Positions 25,171 through 34,795 are shown, counted from the stretch's first letter. The stretch is 64,000 nucleotides of DNA from Nocardioides oceani (GCF_030412965.1 NZ_JAUHJQ010000001.1:522060-586059), one strand, 5' to 3'. The notes: generated by a model from the sequence alone, not told the origin. Numbers and translations are program-made.

Positions 25171-26151
25171 GTGACCACCGACGTGCCCCCGACCGAGCAG
25201 GTCCTCGACCTCGGCAGCGACGACCTCCGCCTGGGCCTCGCCCCGCTGGGCGCCCGGGTCCACCGGCTCCGCGCCCGCGACGGCGACGGCACCTGGCGCG
25301 ACGTGGTCCTGGGCCTGCCGAGGGTGGCCGACAACCTCGACGACGACGCCTACCTCGGGGCGTCGGTCGGGCGCTACGCCAACCGGATCGCCCGCGGCGA
25401 GCTCGTCGTCGACGGCGCGACCCACGCCCTGCCGACCAACGACCGCGGCCACACCCTGCACGGCGGCCCCGACGGGTTCGACCGGCGCACCTGGACCGTC
25501 GTCGAGGCGGGCGAGCGGTCCGCGGAGCTGGAGCTGGTCAGCCCGGACGGCGACCAGGGGTTCCCCGGCACCGTGACGGTGCGGGCGCGCTTCGAGGTCA
25601 CCGGCCGCACGCTGCGCACGTCGTACGCCGCCACGACGGACGCGCCGACCGTGGTCTCGCTGACCAGCCACGCCTACTACCGGCTGGGCGGGCAGACCGC
25701 GGCCGACCACGAGCTGATCCTCCACGCCGACGCCTACCTCCCCGTCGAGGACGGCGTGCCGACCGGCGAGGTCGCCGACGTGACCGGCACCCGCTTCGAC
25801 CTGCGGGCCGGCGGCCCGCCGGGCGACCTCGACCACCCCTTCGTGGTGCGCGGCTGCGAGACCGGCTGGACCCCGGGCGGCCCGCTGCGGGAGGTGGCGC
25901 GGCTGCGGGCCCACGGCCTGCGCCTGACGATCGCGGCCGACCAGCCCGGCGTGCAGGTCTACACCGGCGGGCTCTTCGACGGCCGGTTCCACCCCCGGTT
26001 CGCCGGGGTGGCGATCGAGCCGCAGCTCCACCCCGACAGCCCCCACCACGAGGGCGAGGCGGGCTGGCCCTCGGCCGTGCTGCGCCCGGGCGGGACGTAC
26101 CGGTGGACCTCCGAGGTGACCGTCGACGTCGATCCGGCCGGGCCCCGTTGA
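25171..26151 (+). CDS. galM: Aldose 1-epimerase
   Basis: Cytosolic mutarotase that interconverts alpha and beta aldose anomers, here likely feeding xylose isomerase. Of 326 aa, GRYANRIARG (about 67-76) binds the sugar, HGGPDGFDRRTW follows near 99, and the catalytic pair is His in TSHAYYRLGG (about 172) and Glu in AIEPQ (about 289). The GTG start at 25171 opens an operon with xylB, 31 bases downstream. The stop codon overlaps the presumed -35 box of the xylB promoter. Confidence 0.92.
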   Translation: MTTDVPPTEQVLDLGSDDLRLGLAPLGARVHRLRARDGDGTWRDVVLGLPRVADNLDDDAYLGASVGRYANRIARGELVVDGATHALPTNDRGHTLHGGPDGFDRRTWTVVEAGERSAELELVSPDGDQGFPGTVTVRARFEVTGRTLRTSYAATTDAPTVVSLTSHAYYRLGGQTAADHELILHADAYLPVEDGVPTGEVADVTGTRFDLRAGGPPGDLDHPFVVRGCETGWTPGGPLREVARLRAHGLRLTIAADQPGVQVYTGGLFDGRFHPRFAGVAIEPQLHPDSPHHEGEAGWPSAVLRPGGTYRWTSEVTVDVDPAGPR

Positions 26152-26176
26152 CTTTAGTTCGAGTGTCGTACTTAAT
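26148..26176 (+). promoter_or_regulatory. Promoter with ROK-type operator before xylB
   Basis: TTGACT (26148-26153) is followed by an AT-rich -10-like TACTTAAT (26169-26176). Overlapping it is a dyad: TTTAGTTCGA (26153-26162), GTG, then TCGTACTTAA (26166-26175), whose arms match at 8 of 10 positions. The AT-richness stands out sharply in this GC-rich window. By analogy with XylR boxes of ROK regulators it is the likely target of one of the two ROK proteins here. The xylB start is 7 bases after the -10, so the mRNA may be leaderless. Confidence 0.6.
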
Positions 26177-26182
26177 AGCGGG

Positions 26183-27565
26183 GTGACCCTCGTCCTCGGC
26201 GTCGACACCTCGACGCAGTCCACCAAGGTGCTGCTCGTCGACGCTGCCGACGGCACCGTCGTCGCCCACCGGTCCGTGCCCCACCCGCCCGGCACCGAGG
26301 TCGACCCCCGCGCCTGGCTGGCCGCCCACGACGAGGCGGTCGCGGGCCTCGGCGCGGCCGCCGCCGGTGCCGCCGCGGTGGCGGTCGGCGGCCAGCAGCA
26401 CGGCATGGTCGCCCTCGACGGGGGCGGGGAGCCGGTCCGCGACGCGCTGCTGTGGAACGACACCCGCTCCGCCTCGTCGGCCACGGAGCTCATCGCCGAG
26501 ATGGGCGGTCCCCAGGCCTGCGCGGACGCGATCGGCAGCGTCCTCGTCGCGTCGTTCACCTCCACCAAGCTGCGCTGGCTGCGCGACCACGAGCCCGAGA
26601 ACGCCGCGCGCGTCGCGCAGGTGCTGCTCCCCCACGACTACCTCTCCGGCCACCTCGCCGCACCGGGCACCGAGCCGTTCACCGACCGCGGCGACGCCTC
26701 CGGCACCGGCTACTTCGCGACCGCCGAGGGCCACTGGCGGCCCGACCTGGCGGAGGCCGCGCTCGGTCGCCCGTTCGCACTGCCCCGCGTCGTCGCACCG
26801 GGCACGGCGGCCGGCGAGACCGCGACCGGCGCCGTGCTCGCCGGCGGCACCGGGGACAACGCGGCCGCCGCGCTCGGCCTCGGCCTCGAGACCGGTGACG
26901 TGCTGATCTCGATCGGCACGTCCGGCGTGGCCTGCGCGGTCAGCCCGGTCCCGGTGGCGGACGGCAGCGGTGCGGTGGCCGGGTTCGCCGACGCCCACGA
27001 CGGCTTCCTCCCCCTCGTCGCGACCGTCAACGCCGCGCAGATCCTGGACCTCCAGGCTCGGTGGCTCGGCGTCGACCATGCCGAGCTCGCGAACCTCGCC
27101 CTCGCGGCGCCGGCCGGCGCGAACGGCATCACGCTGGTGCCCTACTACGGCGGCGAGCGCACCCCGAACCGTCCCGACGCCACCGGCACCTGGGCCGGCC
27201 TCACCCCGCGCACCAGCCGCGAGGACCTCGCCCGCGCCGCCTTCGAGGCACTGCTGTGCTCGCTGGCCGACGCCGTCGACCACCTCGTCGCCGCCATGGG
27301 CCAGCAGCCCCGCCGCATCCTGATGGTCGGCGGCGCCACCCGCTCGCCCGCCGTCCGCGCGCTCGCCCCGGCCGTGCTGGGCCGCCCGGTCACGCTCCCG
27401 CCGGCCGGGGAGTACGTCGCCCTCGGCGCCGCCCGGCAGGCCGCCTGGGCCCTCGCCGGCACCGACGCGCCGCCCACCTGGCCGCTGCCCGGCACGCAGC
27501 TGCTCGAGGCCGACCCGACCCCCGACGTACGCGCCCGCTACGCCGCCCTGCGCGACCGCTCCTGA
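26183..27565 (+). CDS. xylB: Xylulokinase
   Basis: FGGY-family kinase that phosphorylates D-xylulose to xylulose-5-phosphate for the pentose phosphate pathway. The 460-aa chain opens with [11 protein letters not shown] (residues 6-16, phosphate-1). It has VGGQQHGMV near 68, the catalytic base in [12 protein letters not shown] near 228 and an adenosine motif VGGATRSP near 380. It starts with GTG at 26183 directly after the operator/promoter and is followed by xylA after 50 bases. It is second in galM-xylB-xylA-ROK. Confidence 0.95.
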   Translation: MTLVLGVDTSTQSTKVLLVDAADGTVVAHRSVPHPPGTEVDPRAWLAAHDEAVAGLGAAAAGAAAVAVGGQQHGMVALDGGGEPVRDALLWNDTRSASSATELIAEMGGPQACADAIGSVLVASFTSTKLRWLRDHEPENAARVAQVLLPHDYLSGHLAAPGTEPFTDRGDASGTGYFATAEGHWRPDLAEAALGRPFALPRVVAPGTAAGETATGAVLAGGTGDNAAAALGLGLETGDVLISIGTSGVACAVSPVPVADGSGAVAGFADAHDGFLPLVATVNAAQILDLQARWLGVDHAELANLALAAPAGANGITLVPYYGGERTPNRPDATGTWAGLTPRTSREDLARAAFEALLCSLADAVDHLVAAMGQQPRRILMVGGATRSPAVRALAPAVLGRPVTLPPAGEYVALGAARQAAWALAGTDAPPTWPLPGTQLLEADPTPDVRARYAALRDRS

Positions 27566-27615
27566 CCACCCCTCACCCGCATCTCCCGTCCGCAACCACC
27601 CTCGGAAGGCACCCC

Positions 27616-28782
27616 ATGAGCATCGAGATCCCCACCCCCACCCCGGAGGACAAGTTCTCCTTCGGCCTCTGGACCGTCGGCTGGCAGGGCGTCGACCCGT
27701 TCGGTGGCGCGACCCGCCCGCCGATGGACACCGTGCACGCGCTCGAGAAGCTCGCCGGGCTCGGTGCGTACGGCGTGAACTTCCACGACGACGACGTCAT
27801 CCCGTTCGGCAGCGACGACGCGACCCGCCAGCAGATCATCGACCGGTTCAAGAAGGGCCTGGCCGACACCGGGCTGGTCGTCACGACCGCGACCACCAAC
27901 CTGTTCAGCCACGCGGTGTTCAAGGCCGGCGGCTTCACCAACAACGACCGCGACATCCGCCGCTTCGCGATCCGCAAGGTCATGCGCAACGTCGACCTCG
28001 CGGCCGAGCTCGGCGCGAAGGTCTACGTCGCGTGGGGCGGCCGCGAGGGCGCGGAGTACGGCGCCTCCCAGGACACCGCCGTCGCCCTCGACCGGATGAA
28101 GGAGGCCTTCGACCTCCTCGGCCAGTACGTCGTGGACCAGGGCTACGACCTGCGCTTCGCGATCGAGCCGAAGCCCAACGAGCCCCGCGGCGACATCCTG
28201 CTCCCGACGATCGGCCACGCGCTGGCGTTCATCAACGAGCTCGAGCGGCCCGAGCTGGTCGGCGTGAACCCGGAGATCGGGCACGAGGAGATGGCCGGCA
28301 TGAACGCCGCCGCGGGCTACGCCCAGGCGATGTGGGCCGGGAAGCTGTACCACATCGACCTCAACGGCCAGAACGGTCCCAAGTACGACCAGGACCTCCG
28401 TTTCGGTGCCGGGAACGTCCGTGGCGCATTCTGGGTGGTCGACGCCCTGCTCGCCGGCGGCTACGACGGCCCGGTGCACTTCGACTACAAGCCCGCGCGC
28501 ATCGAGGACGAGGACGGCGTCTGGGTCTCGGCCGCGGCCAACATGCGCAACTACCTGATCCTGCGCGAGAAGGTGAAGGCGTTCCGCGCCGACCCCGAGG
28601 TCCAGGAGGCGCTGGCCGCCGCGAAGCTGCCCGAGCTCGCCCAGCCGACCCTCGGCGAGGGCGAGGGCTGGCAGGGCCTCCTCGAGTGGGAGCTGCCCGA
28701 CCCCGAGGTCCTCGCCCAGCAGGGCGCGGCGGTCGAGCACCTCGACCAGCTCGCGCTCGAGCACCTGTACGGCGTGCGCTGA
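27616..28782 (+). CDS. xylA: Xylose isomerase (class I)
   Basis: Converts D-xylose to D-xylulose, with two divalent metals. At 388 aa it has the length of the actinobacterial class I (Streptomyces-type) enzyme. The catalytic His57 and Asp60 are in [11 protein letters not shown], metal ligand Glu184 and Lys186 are in [13 protein letters not shown], and [19 protein letters not shown] supplies further ligands. ATG 27616 is preceded by GGAAGG. It follows xylB by 50 bases and is followed by a ROK regulator after 11 bases. Confidence 0.98.
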   Translation: MSIEIPTPTPEDKFSFGLWTVGWQGVDPFGGATRPPMDTVHALEKLAGLGAYGVNFHDDDVIPFGSDDATRQQIIDRFKKGLADTGLVVTTATTNLFSHAVFKAGGFTNNDRDIRRFAIRKVMRNVDLAAELGAKVYVAWGGREGAEYGASQDTAVALDRMKEAFDLLGQYVVDQGYDLRFAIEPKPNEPRGDILLPTIGHALAFINELERPELVGVNPEIGHEEMAGMNAAAGYAQAMWAGKLYHIDLNGQNGPKYDQDLRFGAGNVRGAFWVVDALLAGGYDGPVHFDYKPARIEDEDGVWVSAAANMRNYLILREKVKAFRADPEVQEALAAAKLPELAQPTLGEGEGWQGLLEWELPDPEVLAQQGAAVEHLDQLALEHLYGVR

Positions 28783-28793
28783 GCCGTCCGCGC

Positions 28794-29972
28794 ATGAGCA
28801 GCGGTCTCGGCGGCGGCCCCGGCGGCGGCACCGGCCAGCTGCGCCGGGCCAACACCGCGGCCGTGCTGCACTCGCTGCGCCGGCTCGGACCCGCCTCGCG
28901 GGCCGAGCTGGCGCAGCGCACCGGCCTGGCCAAGGCGACGGTCGGTGCGATCGTGGCCGACCTCGAGGAGGCCGGCGCGGTCATGGAGGAGGCGCCGGCG
29001 CAGCCGGCCCGCGGCCGGCCGAGCCGTCCGGTGGCCCTGCGTCCCGGCGCCCACCTCGGCCTGGGCCTGGAGCTCAACGTCGACTACGTCTCGGCCGTCG
29101 TGGTCGACCTCGCCGGCGGCGTCCTGGCCAGCGAGTCCCGAGCGGCGGGCGAGGACCGGGTGGAGGCCCTGCTCGCGCTGGCCGAGCAGGTGCGCACCGA
29201 CCACCCCGGCAGCCTGCTCGGCGCGACCGTCGCCGTCCCGGCACTGGTCCGCGACGACGACCGCACGGTCGCGTGGGCACCGAACCTGCCGCTGCACGGC
29301 GACGCGCTCGTCGCGCACCTGGCCGCGGCGCTGGGCTGCGACGTGCGCGTCGTCAACGACGCCAACTGCGCGGCGTACGCCGAGGCGCACCACGGCGCCG
29401 CCCGCGGCGTCGACCACGCGCTCTACCTGACCGGCACCGTCGGCATCGGCGCCGGCATCGTCGTCGGCGGCCAGCTCGTGCAGGGCGCCGCCGGGTTCGC
29501 CGGCGAGGTCGGCCACATGCCGGTCGGCGACCCCAGCGCCCCGTGCGGCTGCGGGCGGCGCGGCTGCTGGGAGGCCTCGATCGGCCTCCACGCCGTGCTC
29601 GAGGCGGTCGGCATGGAGGAGCTCGACACCCCCGTCACGACGGCCGAGGCGGTCGCGGCCCGCGCCGCCGGCGACCCGGCCGCCCGGGCGACCGTCGAGC
29701 GGGTCGGCCACGACCTCGGGCTCGGCCTGGCGATCCTCAGCGGCGTGCTCGACCCGGCCGTCGTGGTGCTGGGCGGCTACTTCGTCCCGCTCGGGGACCT
29801 CGTGCTCGAGCCGGCCCGCCGCGTGCTGGACGCCCGGCTGGCCTCCGAGGTGCAGGTCCGCCCGGAGCTGCGGCTCGGGACGCTCGGCCTGCGCGCCGCG
29901 GCCCTCGGCGCCGCCGAGCAGTCGCTGGCCCGCGTGCTCGGCGGCGCAGCCGACCTGCCCGTCCGGGGATAG
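28794..29972 (+). CDS. ROK-family transcriptional repressor (XylR-like), copy 1
   Basis: A 392-aa regulator with an N-terminal winged helix (about 15-75: RANTAAVLHSLRRLGPASRAELA...) and a sugar-kinase-like ROK domain. The zinc signature CGCGRRGCWE is near 245, just after GEVGHMP. It is the last gene of galM-xylB-xylA-ROK and is predicted to repress it until xylose or a derivative binds. The last ten codons lie in a 127-bp segment that is repeated downstream, so a remnant of its 3' end is found again at 30080-30111. It converges on the second ROK gene. Confidence 0.92.
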   Translation: MSSGLGGGPGGGTGQLRRANTAAVLHSLRRLGPASRAELAQRTGLAKATVGAIVADLEEAGAVMEEAPAQPARGRPSRPVALRPGAHLGLGLELNVDYVSAVVVDLAGGVLASESRAAGEDRVEALLALAEQVRTDHPGSLLGATVAVPALVRDDDRTVAWAPNLPLHGDALVAHLAAALGCDVRVVNDANCAAYAEAHHGAARGVDHALYLTGTVGIGAGIVVGGQLVQGAAGFAGEVGHMPVGDPSAPCGCGRRGCWEASIGLHAVLEAVGMEELDTPVTTAEAVAARAAGDPAARATVERVGHDLGLGLAILSGVLDPAVVVLGGYFVPLGDLVLEPARRVLDARLASEVQVRPELRLGTLGLRAAALGAAEQSLARVLGGAADLPVRG

Positions 29973-29999
29973 TCACGGACGTTTCCGTCCTCCGCGGGG

Positions 30000-30029
30000 G
30001 TAGTCAGGGACGTTTTCGTCCGTGACTAC
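30000..30029. terminator. Hairpin in duplication copy 1
   Basis: GTAGTCA-G-GGACG, TTTT loop, CGTCC-G-TGACTAC: 7+5 bp with one G-G mismatch. It is suited to end both converging ROK transcripts. An upstream half-unit GGACG-TTTC-CGTCC lies at about 29977-29990. Confidence 0.65.
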
Positions 30030-30138
30030 CCCGCCAGGCGCGCGCCGGCGTCGACCAGGACCGTGCCGCCGAGCACGCGGCGGCGCAGCCGACCTGCCCG
30101 TCCGGGGATAGTCACGGACGTTTCCGTCCTCCGCGGCG

Positions 30139-30168
30139 GTAGTCAGGGACGTTTTCGTCCGTGACTAC
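30139..30168. terminator. Hairpin in duplication copy 2, overlapping the ROK 2 stop
   Basis: Identical in design to 30000-30029. Its 3' arm covers the ROK 2 stop codon (30165-30167), so the copy-2 hairpin lies across the end of that coding region. Confidence 0.65.
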
Positions 30169-31391
30169 CCCGCCAGGCGGGCGCCGACGTCGACCAGGGC
30201 CGTGCCCAGCGCGGCGACGGGGTCGGCGAAGAGCGGCTCGAGGGCGATCTCGGCGGCGCCGAGGAGCACCGAGTCCGAGCCGAGCCCGGGCAGCGAGAGG
30301 GTGACCGACTCCAGGGGCGCCGGCAGCGCCCGCTCGGCGAGTGCGGCGTCGACCTCGTGGCGCACCAGCGCGTAGAGCGAGCTGAGGTACCCGCCGAGCA
30401 CGACCAGCCGCGGGTTGAACGCGTTGACGATCGAGGCCAGGCCGTAGCCCAGCGCCTTCCCGGTCGCGCCCAGCTCGCGCGGCGACCCGGCGTACTCGTC
30501 GAGCACGTCGCCGAGGGTGACCACGTCGGACTCCGGGCAGCCGATCGCCTTCGCGATCGCGTGCGCCCCGACCTCGGTCTCCCAGCAGCCGACGTTGCCG
30601 CAGTGGCACAGCCGGCCCTCGGGGGCGAACGGCAGGTGGCCGACCTCGCCGGCGTACCCGCCCGCGCCCTCGAGGCGTACGCCGCCGGTGATCACGCCGG
30701 CGCCGACGCCGACGTTGCCGGAGATGTAGATGAGGTCGTCGACCCCGACGCCGGCGCCCCGGCGGTGCTCGGCCAGCGCGCCGAGGTCGGCGTCGTTGGC
30801 GAGCTGGACGGGCACGTCGACCCCCAGCGCGGCCAGCACGATCGCCCCGAAGGAGACGTCCTGCCAGTCCAGGTTGGGGGCCAGCCGCACCAGCCCGTCG
30901 CTGCGGCGCACCAGGCCCGGGACGCTGATGCCGACGCCGAGCAGCGGCGCCGACGACGGGGCGGCCTCGACGACCCGCCGGATCAGGCCGGCGACCGTCG
31001 AACCCACCTGCCACGCCTCCCCGCCGCCGCTGGGGATCGGGGCGGTGGCCCGCTCGACGACGTCGCCGCCGAGCGCCACCCGGGCCACGACGGCACGGTC
31101 GACCCCGAGGTCCACCGCGACGACGTACGGCCCGACCTCGGCCAGCCGCACGCCGGCCGAGGGCCGGCCGGCGCCCGAGCGGACGCCGACCGGCACCGTC
31201 TGCTCGACCACGCCGAGCGACTCCAGCTCGAGGACCAGGTCGGCGATCGTGCTGCGATTGAGGCCCATCAGGGCGGTCAGCTCGGCTCGCGAGACCTGCC
31301 CCGCGCCGTGGACGTGGCGGAGCACCGTGCCGAGGTTGTGGCGTCGCACGGCCTCCTGGTTGGTGCCGAGGCCACGCCGCTGCGCTGTCAC
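30165..31391 (-). CDS. ROK-family transcriptional repressor, copy 2
   Basis: A 408-aa ROK regulator, clearly different in sequence from copy 1. The winged helix is at about 10-75 (QEAVRRHNLGTVLRHVHGAGQVSRAEL). The ROK domain has GEVGHLP and the zinc signature CHCGNVGCWE. GTG 31391 is chosen: the longer frame to 31469 would overlap the permease gene that ends at 31399. It is the last gene of xylF-xylG-xylH-ROK, and probably represses the transporter operon. Its final codons lie in the duplicated segment. Confidence 0.92.
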   Translation of the reverse strand: MTAQRRGLGTNQEAVRRHNLGTVLRHVHGAGQVSRAELTALMGLNRSTIADLVLELESLGVVEQTVPVGVRSGAGRPSAGVRLAEVGPYVVAVDLGVDRAVVARVALGGDVVERATAPIPSGGGEAWQVGSTVAGLIRRVVEAAPSSAPLLGVGISVPGLVRRSDGLVRLAPNLDWQDVSFGAIVLAALGVDVPVQLANDADLGALAEHRRGAGVGVDDLIYISGNVGVGAGVITGGVRLEGAGGYAGEVGHLPFAPEGRLCHCGNVGCWETEVGAHAIAKAIGCPESDVVTLGDVLDEYAGSPRELGATGKALGYGLASIVNAFNPRLVVLGGYLSSLYALVRHEVDAALAERALPAPLESVTLSLPGLGSDSVLLGAAEIALEPLFADPVAALGTALVDVGARLAG

Positions 31392-31398
31392 CCCGTGC

Positions 31399-32724
31399 CT
31401 AGACGCCGGCCGCGGAGCGACGGCGCCGCGAGATGGCGTCGACGCTGGCCGCCAGGAGCAGGACGCCACCGGTGACGAGGAAGTTGATGTAGCTCGCCTG
31501 GTTGAGCAGGCCCAGGCCGTTCGGGATGGTCGCGATCACCAGGCCACCGACGACCGCGTCGATCGCCCGACCCCGGCCGCCGAAGAGGCTGGTGCCGCCG
31601 ATGACGGCCGCGCCGACGGCGTACAGCAGCTCGTTGCCGCCGCCGGAGCCCGGCGAGACCTTGCCGGTGTACGACGCGGCGAGCAGGCCGCTGACCGCCG
31701 CCATGGAGGACGCGATGACGAAGGCGGTGATCTTGATCCGGGTGACGTTGATGCCGGCGCGTCGGGCCGCCTCGGCGTTGCCGCCGACGGCGTACAGGTG
31801 GCGCCCGAAGCGGGTTTTGGTCAGCACGAAGGTCCAGAACAGCAGGAGCGCGATGACGACCGGCGCGACCCACGGGATGCCGCTGATGTCGAAGATGTCC
31901 GGGTTCGGCGCGCGGTTGGCGCTGAGCAGCGCGGTGAGGCCGAAGACGATCACGGCCAGCACGACGACCTGGATGACCACGAGCGGGAGCGGCTTGTGGA
32001 CCAGGCCGCGGGTCGAGCGCGAGCGGTAGCGCCACAGGGAGAGCGCGGCGAAGCCGACCACGATCAGCGCCGCTGCGATCCAGCCTGCCGTGACCGGGAC
32101 GTTCTTGATCGACAACCCGCGCAGGACCTCGTCGTTGAAGCGCAGCGAGCCGCCGGAGCCGATCAGCTTGAGCGGCACGGCCTGCAGGGCGAGGAAGAAC
32201 GCCAGCGTGACGACGAAGGAGGGGATGCCGAGCAGGGAGACCAAGGAGCCGATCACGGCTCCGATCAGCGCCCCGACCGCGATGCCGGCGAGGGTCGCCA
32301 GCCACCAGGGCCAGTCGTGGTCGATCATCACCAGCGCGGTGATCGTCGCGGCGGCGCCGCCGGCCACACCGGCCGACAGGTCGATCTCGCCGAGAAGCAG
32401 GACGAAGACCAGGCCCATCGCCAGGACGATGATGGAGCCGGCCTGCACGACCAGGTTGGCCATGTTGTACGTCGTCAGGAACCGGTCGTGCAGCGAGGCG
32501 AAGACGACGAACAGGACGACGAGGCCGAAGATCGCCGGCAGCGAGCCCATGTCGCCGCCGCGCAGCCGGTTGAGGTACTCGCGGGCGGAGTCGCCGATCG
32601 TCTCCGCCTGCTGGTTGTCGTTGTCGAAGCCGGCGGCCTGCGGCGGGGCGGCGTGGCTGCCGGGCGTGCCGTGGCTGCCGGCGTGGTCGGGGGCGTGGCC
32701 GGTGGTGTCCGACTCGATGCTCAT
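31399..32724 (-). CDS. xylH: Xylose-type sugar ABC transporter permease
   Basis: A 441-aa inner-membrane permease with about ten hydrophobic segments after a hydrophilic N-terminal tail (1-58). GEIDLSAG (about 112-119) and the cytoplasmic loop RFGRHLYAVGGNAEAARRAGI (about 308-328) are signatures of the BPD_transp_2 (ribose/xylose) class. The long insertion between helices with WRYRSRSTRG is typical of XylH. It lies 11 bases after xylG. The sugar specificity is inferred from the xylAB genes next door. Confidence 0.9.
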   Translation of the reverse strand: MSIESDTTGHAPDHAGSHGTPGSHAAPPQAAGFDNDNQQAETIGDSAREYLNRLRGGDMGSLPAIFGLVVLFVVFASLHDRFLTTYNMANLVVQAGSIIVLAMGLVFVLLLGEIDLSAGVAGGAAATITALVMIDHDWPWWLATLAGIAVGALIGAVIGSLVSLLGIPSFVVTLAFFLALQAVPLKLIGSGGSLRFNDEVLRGLSIKNVPVTAGWIAAALIVVGFAALSLWRYRSRSTRGLVHKPLPLVVIQVVVLAVIVFGLTALLSANRAPNPDIFDISGIPWVAPVVIALLLFWTFVLTKTRFGRHLYAVGGNAEAARRAGINVTRIKITAFVIASSMAAVSGLLAASYTGKVSPGSGGGNELLYAVGAAVIGGTSLFGGRGRAIDAVVGGLVIATIPNGLGLLNQASYINFLVTGGVLLLAASVDAISRRRRSAAGV

Positions 32725-32735
32725 GGGTCTCGTCC

Positions 32736-33509
32736 TCAGATCGTGGCGGTCGCGACGTTGGTGATGCCGAGGTCACCGGACCGGCCGGCGGTGATCAGCT
32801 CGACGACCTGGCTGTGGGTGACGTCCTTGGCGGGCACGTCGGCCGCGACCCGGCCGAGGTAGAGCGCCGTGATCCGGTCGGCCACCTCGAAGACGTCGGT
32901 CATGTTGTGCGAGATCAGCACGACGCCGAGGCCACGGTCGGCCAGGCGGCGTACCAGGTCCAGGACCTGGCGGGTCTGGGCGACGCCGAGCGCCGCGGTG
33001 GGCTCGTCGAGCAGCACGATCTTGGAGTTCCAGAGCACGGCCTTGGCGATCGCGACCGTCTGCCGCTGCCCGCCGGAGAGGCTGGAGACGCTCTGGCGCA
33101 CCGACTTCACGGTGCGGACCGAGAGCGAGGCGAGGGTCTCGCGGGCGCGGGCCTCCATGGTGACCTCGTCGAGGCCGATGCCCTTGGTCTCCTCGCGGCC
33201 GAGGAACATGTTCTCGACGATGTCGAGGTTGTCGCACAGCGCGAGGTCCTGGTAGACGACCTCGACGCCGAGCGCGGCGACGTCGCGCGGGCCGTGCACG
33301 GTGACCTGCTCGCCCTCGAAGACGTAGTCGCCGCTGTCGCGGCCGTAGATGCCCGCGATGATCTTGACCAGCGTGGACTTGCCGGCGCCGTTGTCACCGA
33401 CGAGCGCGGTGACCTGTCCGGGGTACACCGCGAAGTCCACGTCGTGGAGGACGTGCACCACACCGAAGCTCTTGTTGACCCCGCGCAGCTCGAGCAGCGG
33501 TTGAGTCAT
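32736..33509 (-). CDS. xylG: Sugar ABC transporter ATP-binding protein, single-domain
   Basis: ATPase of 257 aa. GDNGAGKST is at 38-46, LSGGQRQTVAIAK near 144 and LLDEPTAALG near 165. E. coli XylG has two ATPase domains (about 510 aa); this protein has one, like FrcA-type fructose importers, and must work as a homodimer. It is intact rather than truncated: it has a complete fold, a normal stop and no second-half remnant before xylH. The start ATG 33509 lies 125 bases from xylF, a gap that holds a hairpin and a half-operator. Confidence 0.9.
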   Translation of the reverse strand: MTQPLLELRGVNKSFGVVHVLHDVDFAVYPGQVTALVGDNGAGKSTLVKIIAGIYGRDSGDYVFEGEQVTVHGPRDVAALGVEVVYQDLALCDNLDIVENMFLGREETKGIGLDEVTMEARARETLASLSVRTVKSVRQSVSSLSGGQRQTVAIAKAVLWNSKIVLLDEPTAALGVAQTRQVLDLVRRLADRGLGVVLISHNMTDVFEVADRITALYLGRVAADVPAKDVTHSQVVELITAGRSGDLGITNVATATI

Positions 33510-33531
33510 GGAGTCCTACTCTCCTCGGAAA

Positions 33532-33543
33532 TTTGTTGTTCGG
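33532..33543. promoter_or_regulatory. Half-operator-like site before xylG
   Basis: TTTGTTGTTCGG differs by one base from TTTGTTGTGCGG at 34794-34805 in the xylF promoter region. A shared regulator, probably a ROK protein, may touch both. The evidence is limited to this one match. Confidence 0.35.
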
Positions 33544-33552
33544 ATGGACGAA

Positions 33553-33583
33553 AGGCGCCCGGGCCAGTGTGGCCCGGGCGCCT
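33553..33583. terminator. Hairpin between xylF and xylG
   Basis: Perfect 14-bp stem (AGGCGCCCGGGCCA and complement) with a 3-base loop. It lies 52 bases after the xylF stop. Such intra-operon hairpins usually stabilise or partly terminate the binding-protein mRNA so that it is made in excess over the membrane parts. Confidence 0.8.
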
Positions 33584-33634
33584 CTCGGTCAGGCCGGGCG
33601 GGCGAGCCCGCCGTCCTGCGGGTGCTCGGTCGGG

Positions 33635-34732
33635 TCAGGAGATCCCGGCGTCGGCGCAGAGCTTCTCGAACTCGCCCGTGCAGACGTCCTCGGCCTTCTG
33701 GCCGCCGTCCTCGATCACGTCGCCGACGTTGTCCTTGGTGATGGACTGCGGCTCGAGCAGGATCGACGGCACGTCGCGGCCGCCCTCGCTGTCGGTGGTG
33801 GTGCCGGTGGTCTCGGCCTCGTCACCGTTGACCAGCGCGATCGCGGCCTCGGCGAGCGCCTCGGCCTCCTGCGTGGCGGACTTGTAGACCGTCATGCACT
33901 GGGTGCCGGCGAGGACGTTCTGCAGGCCCTCGACGGTCGCGTCCTGGCCGGTGACCGGGACCTTGCCCGCCTGGCCGTTGCCCTCGAGGATGCCGATCGC
34001 GGCGCCGGCGAGGCCGTCGTTGGCGGCCAGGACGCCGTCGACCTTGCCGTTGGCGGCGGTGTAGAGCTGCTGGAAGATCGTCGCAGCCTCCTCGTTGTCC
34101 CAGTCCGGGACGGCCTGCTCGCCGACGACCTTGTAGTTGGACATGCCGTCGAGGACGCTGTGAGCGCCCTCGGCGAACAGGGTCGCGTTGTTGTCGGTGG
34201 GCGAGCCGTTGAGGTAGACGATGTTGGCGTCCTTCTCACCCAGGCAGTCCGCGAGGCCCTGGCCCTGCAGCTCGCCGACGACGGTGTTGTCGAAGGAGAC
34301 GTAGTACTCCGCCGAGCCGCCCAGCGTCAGCCGGTCGTAGTCGATGGTGGCGACGCCCTGCGAGGACGCCTTCTCCTGGATCGCCGCGCCCGACTCGGAG
34401 TCGAGGTTGACGATCGCGAGGACGGTGACGCCGTCGCCGATCATGGTGTCGGCGATCTGGGTCATCCGCTCCGCGTCACCCTCGGCGTTCTGGATGTCGT
34501 ACTCCACGCCGGCGGCCTCGAAGGCCTCCGCGAGGGCCGGGCGGTCGGCGCTCTCCCAGCGCACCGACGACTCGGTGTCGGGGAGGATGACGCCGATCTT
34601 GCCCTCGGCGCCGCCGCTCTGGCTGGTGCCGCCGTCGCCGGCGCTCTCGCCGCCGTCGTCCGACCCGCAGGCCGTCACGGTCATGGCCAGGCCCATGAGG
34701 GCCGCCAGGGCCAGGCTGTGCTTCCGCTTCAC
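33635..34732 (-). CDS. xylF: Xylose-binding lipoprotein
   Basis: Extracellular sugar-binding protein of 365 aa. The lipoprotein signal ends at Cys22 (TVTAC), followed by a Gly/Ser/Asp linker. The fold is the ribose/xylose type I binding protein: [21 protein letters not shown] at the start of the mature domain, [14 protein letters not shown] and [14 protein letters not shown] in the second half are typical of XylF. The GTG start at 34732 has AGGAGG eight bases upstream. It is first in the xylF-xylG-xylH-ROK operon and divergent from selO. Confidence 0.94.
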   Translation of the reverse strand: MKRKHSLALAALMGLAMTVTACGSDDGGESAGDGGTSQSGGAEGKIGVILPDTESSVRWESADRPALAEAFEAAGVEYDIQNAEGDAERMTQIADTMIGDGVTVLAIVNLDSESGAAIQEKASSQGVATIDYDRLTLGGSAEYYVSFDNTVVGELQGQGLADCLGEKDANIVYLNGSPTDNNATLFAEGAHSVLDGMSNYKVVGEQAVPDWDNEEAATIFQQLYTAANGKVDGVLAANDGLAGAAIGILEGNGQAGKVPVTGQDATVEGLQNVLAGTQCMTVYKSATQEAEALAEAAIALVNGDEAETTGTTTDSEGGRDVPSILLEPQSITKDNVGDVIEDGGQKAEDVCTGEFEKLCADAGIS

Positions 34733-34795
34733 GCGATCCGCCTCCTACAGCGTTCGTCCGCGCTGCTCACCGACCGCCGGCAGGCATCGCGCGTT

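Larger units (their letters stand above)
29941..30206. repeat. 139-base tandem duplication spanning both ROK gene ends
   Basis: Bases 29941-30067 and 30080-30206 are 127-bp direct copies that differ at only four positions (period 139). Copy 1 holds the real 3' end of ROK 1 and a stop-bearing remnant of the ROK 2 end (30026-30079 on the minus strand, reading RVLGGTVLVDAGARLAG). Copy 2 holds a remnant of the ROK 1 end and the real ROK 2 end. The 12-base spacer 30068-30079 belongs to a 15-base stretch (30065-30079) that is the exact reverse complement of 29931-29945 in ROK 1. Confidence 0.95.

Noticed and set aside
29973..30164. A small gene in the ROK-ROK gap (the frame with RVLGGTVLVDAGARLAG)
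   Set aside because: It is a stop-bearing remnant of a ROK 3' end created by the tandem duplication, with no start codon or ribosome-binding site.
32736..33509. xylG as a truncated gene because E. coli XylG has two ATPase domains
   Set aside because: The 257-aa protein has all motifs of one complete domain, normal ends, and single-domain sugar ATPases of the FrcA type are known.
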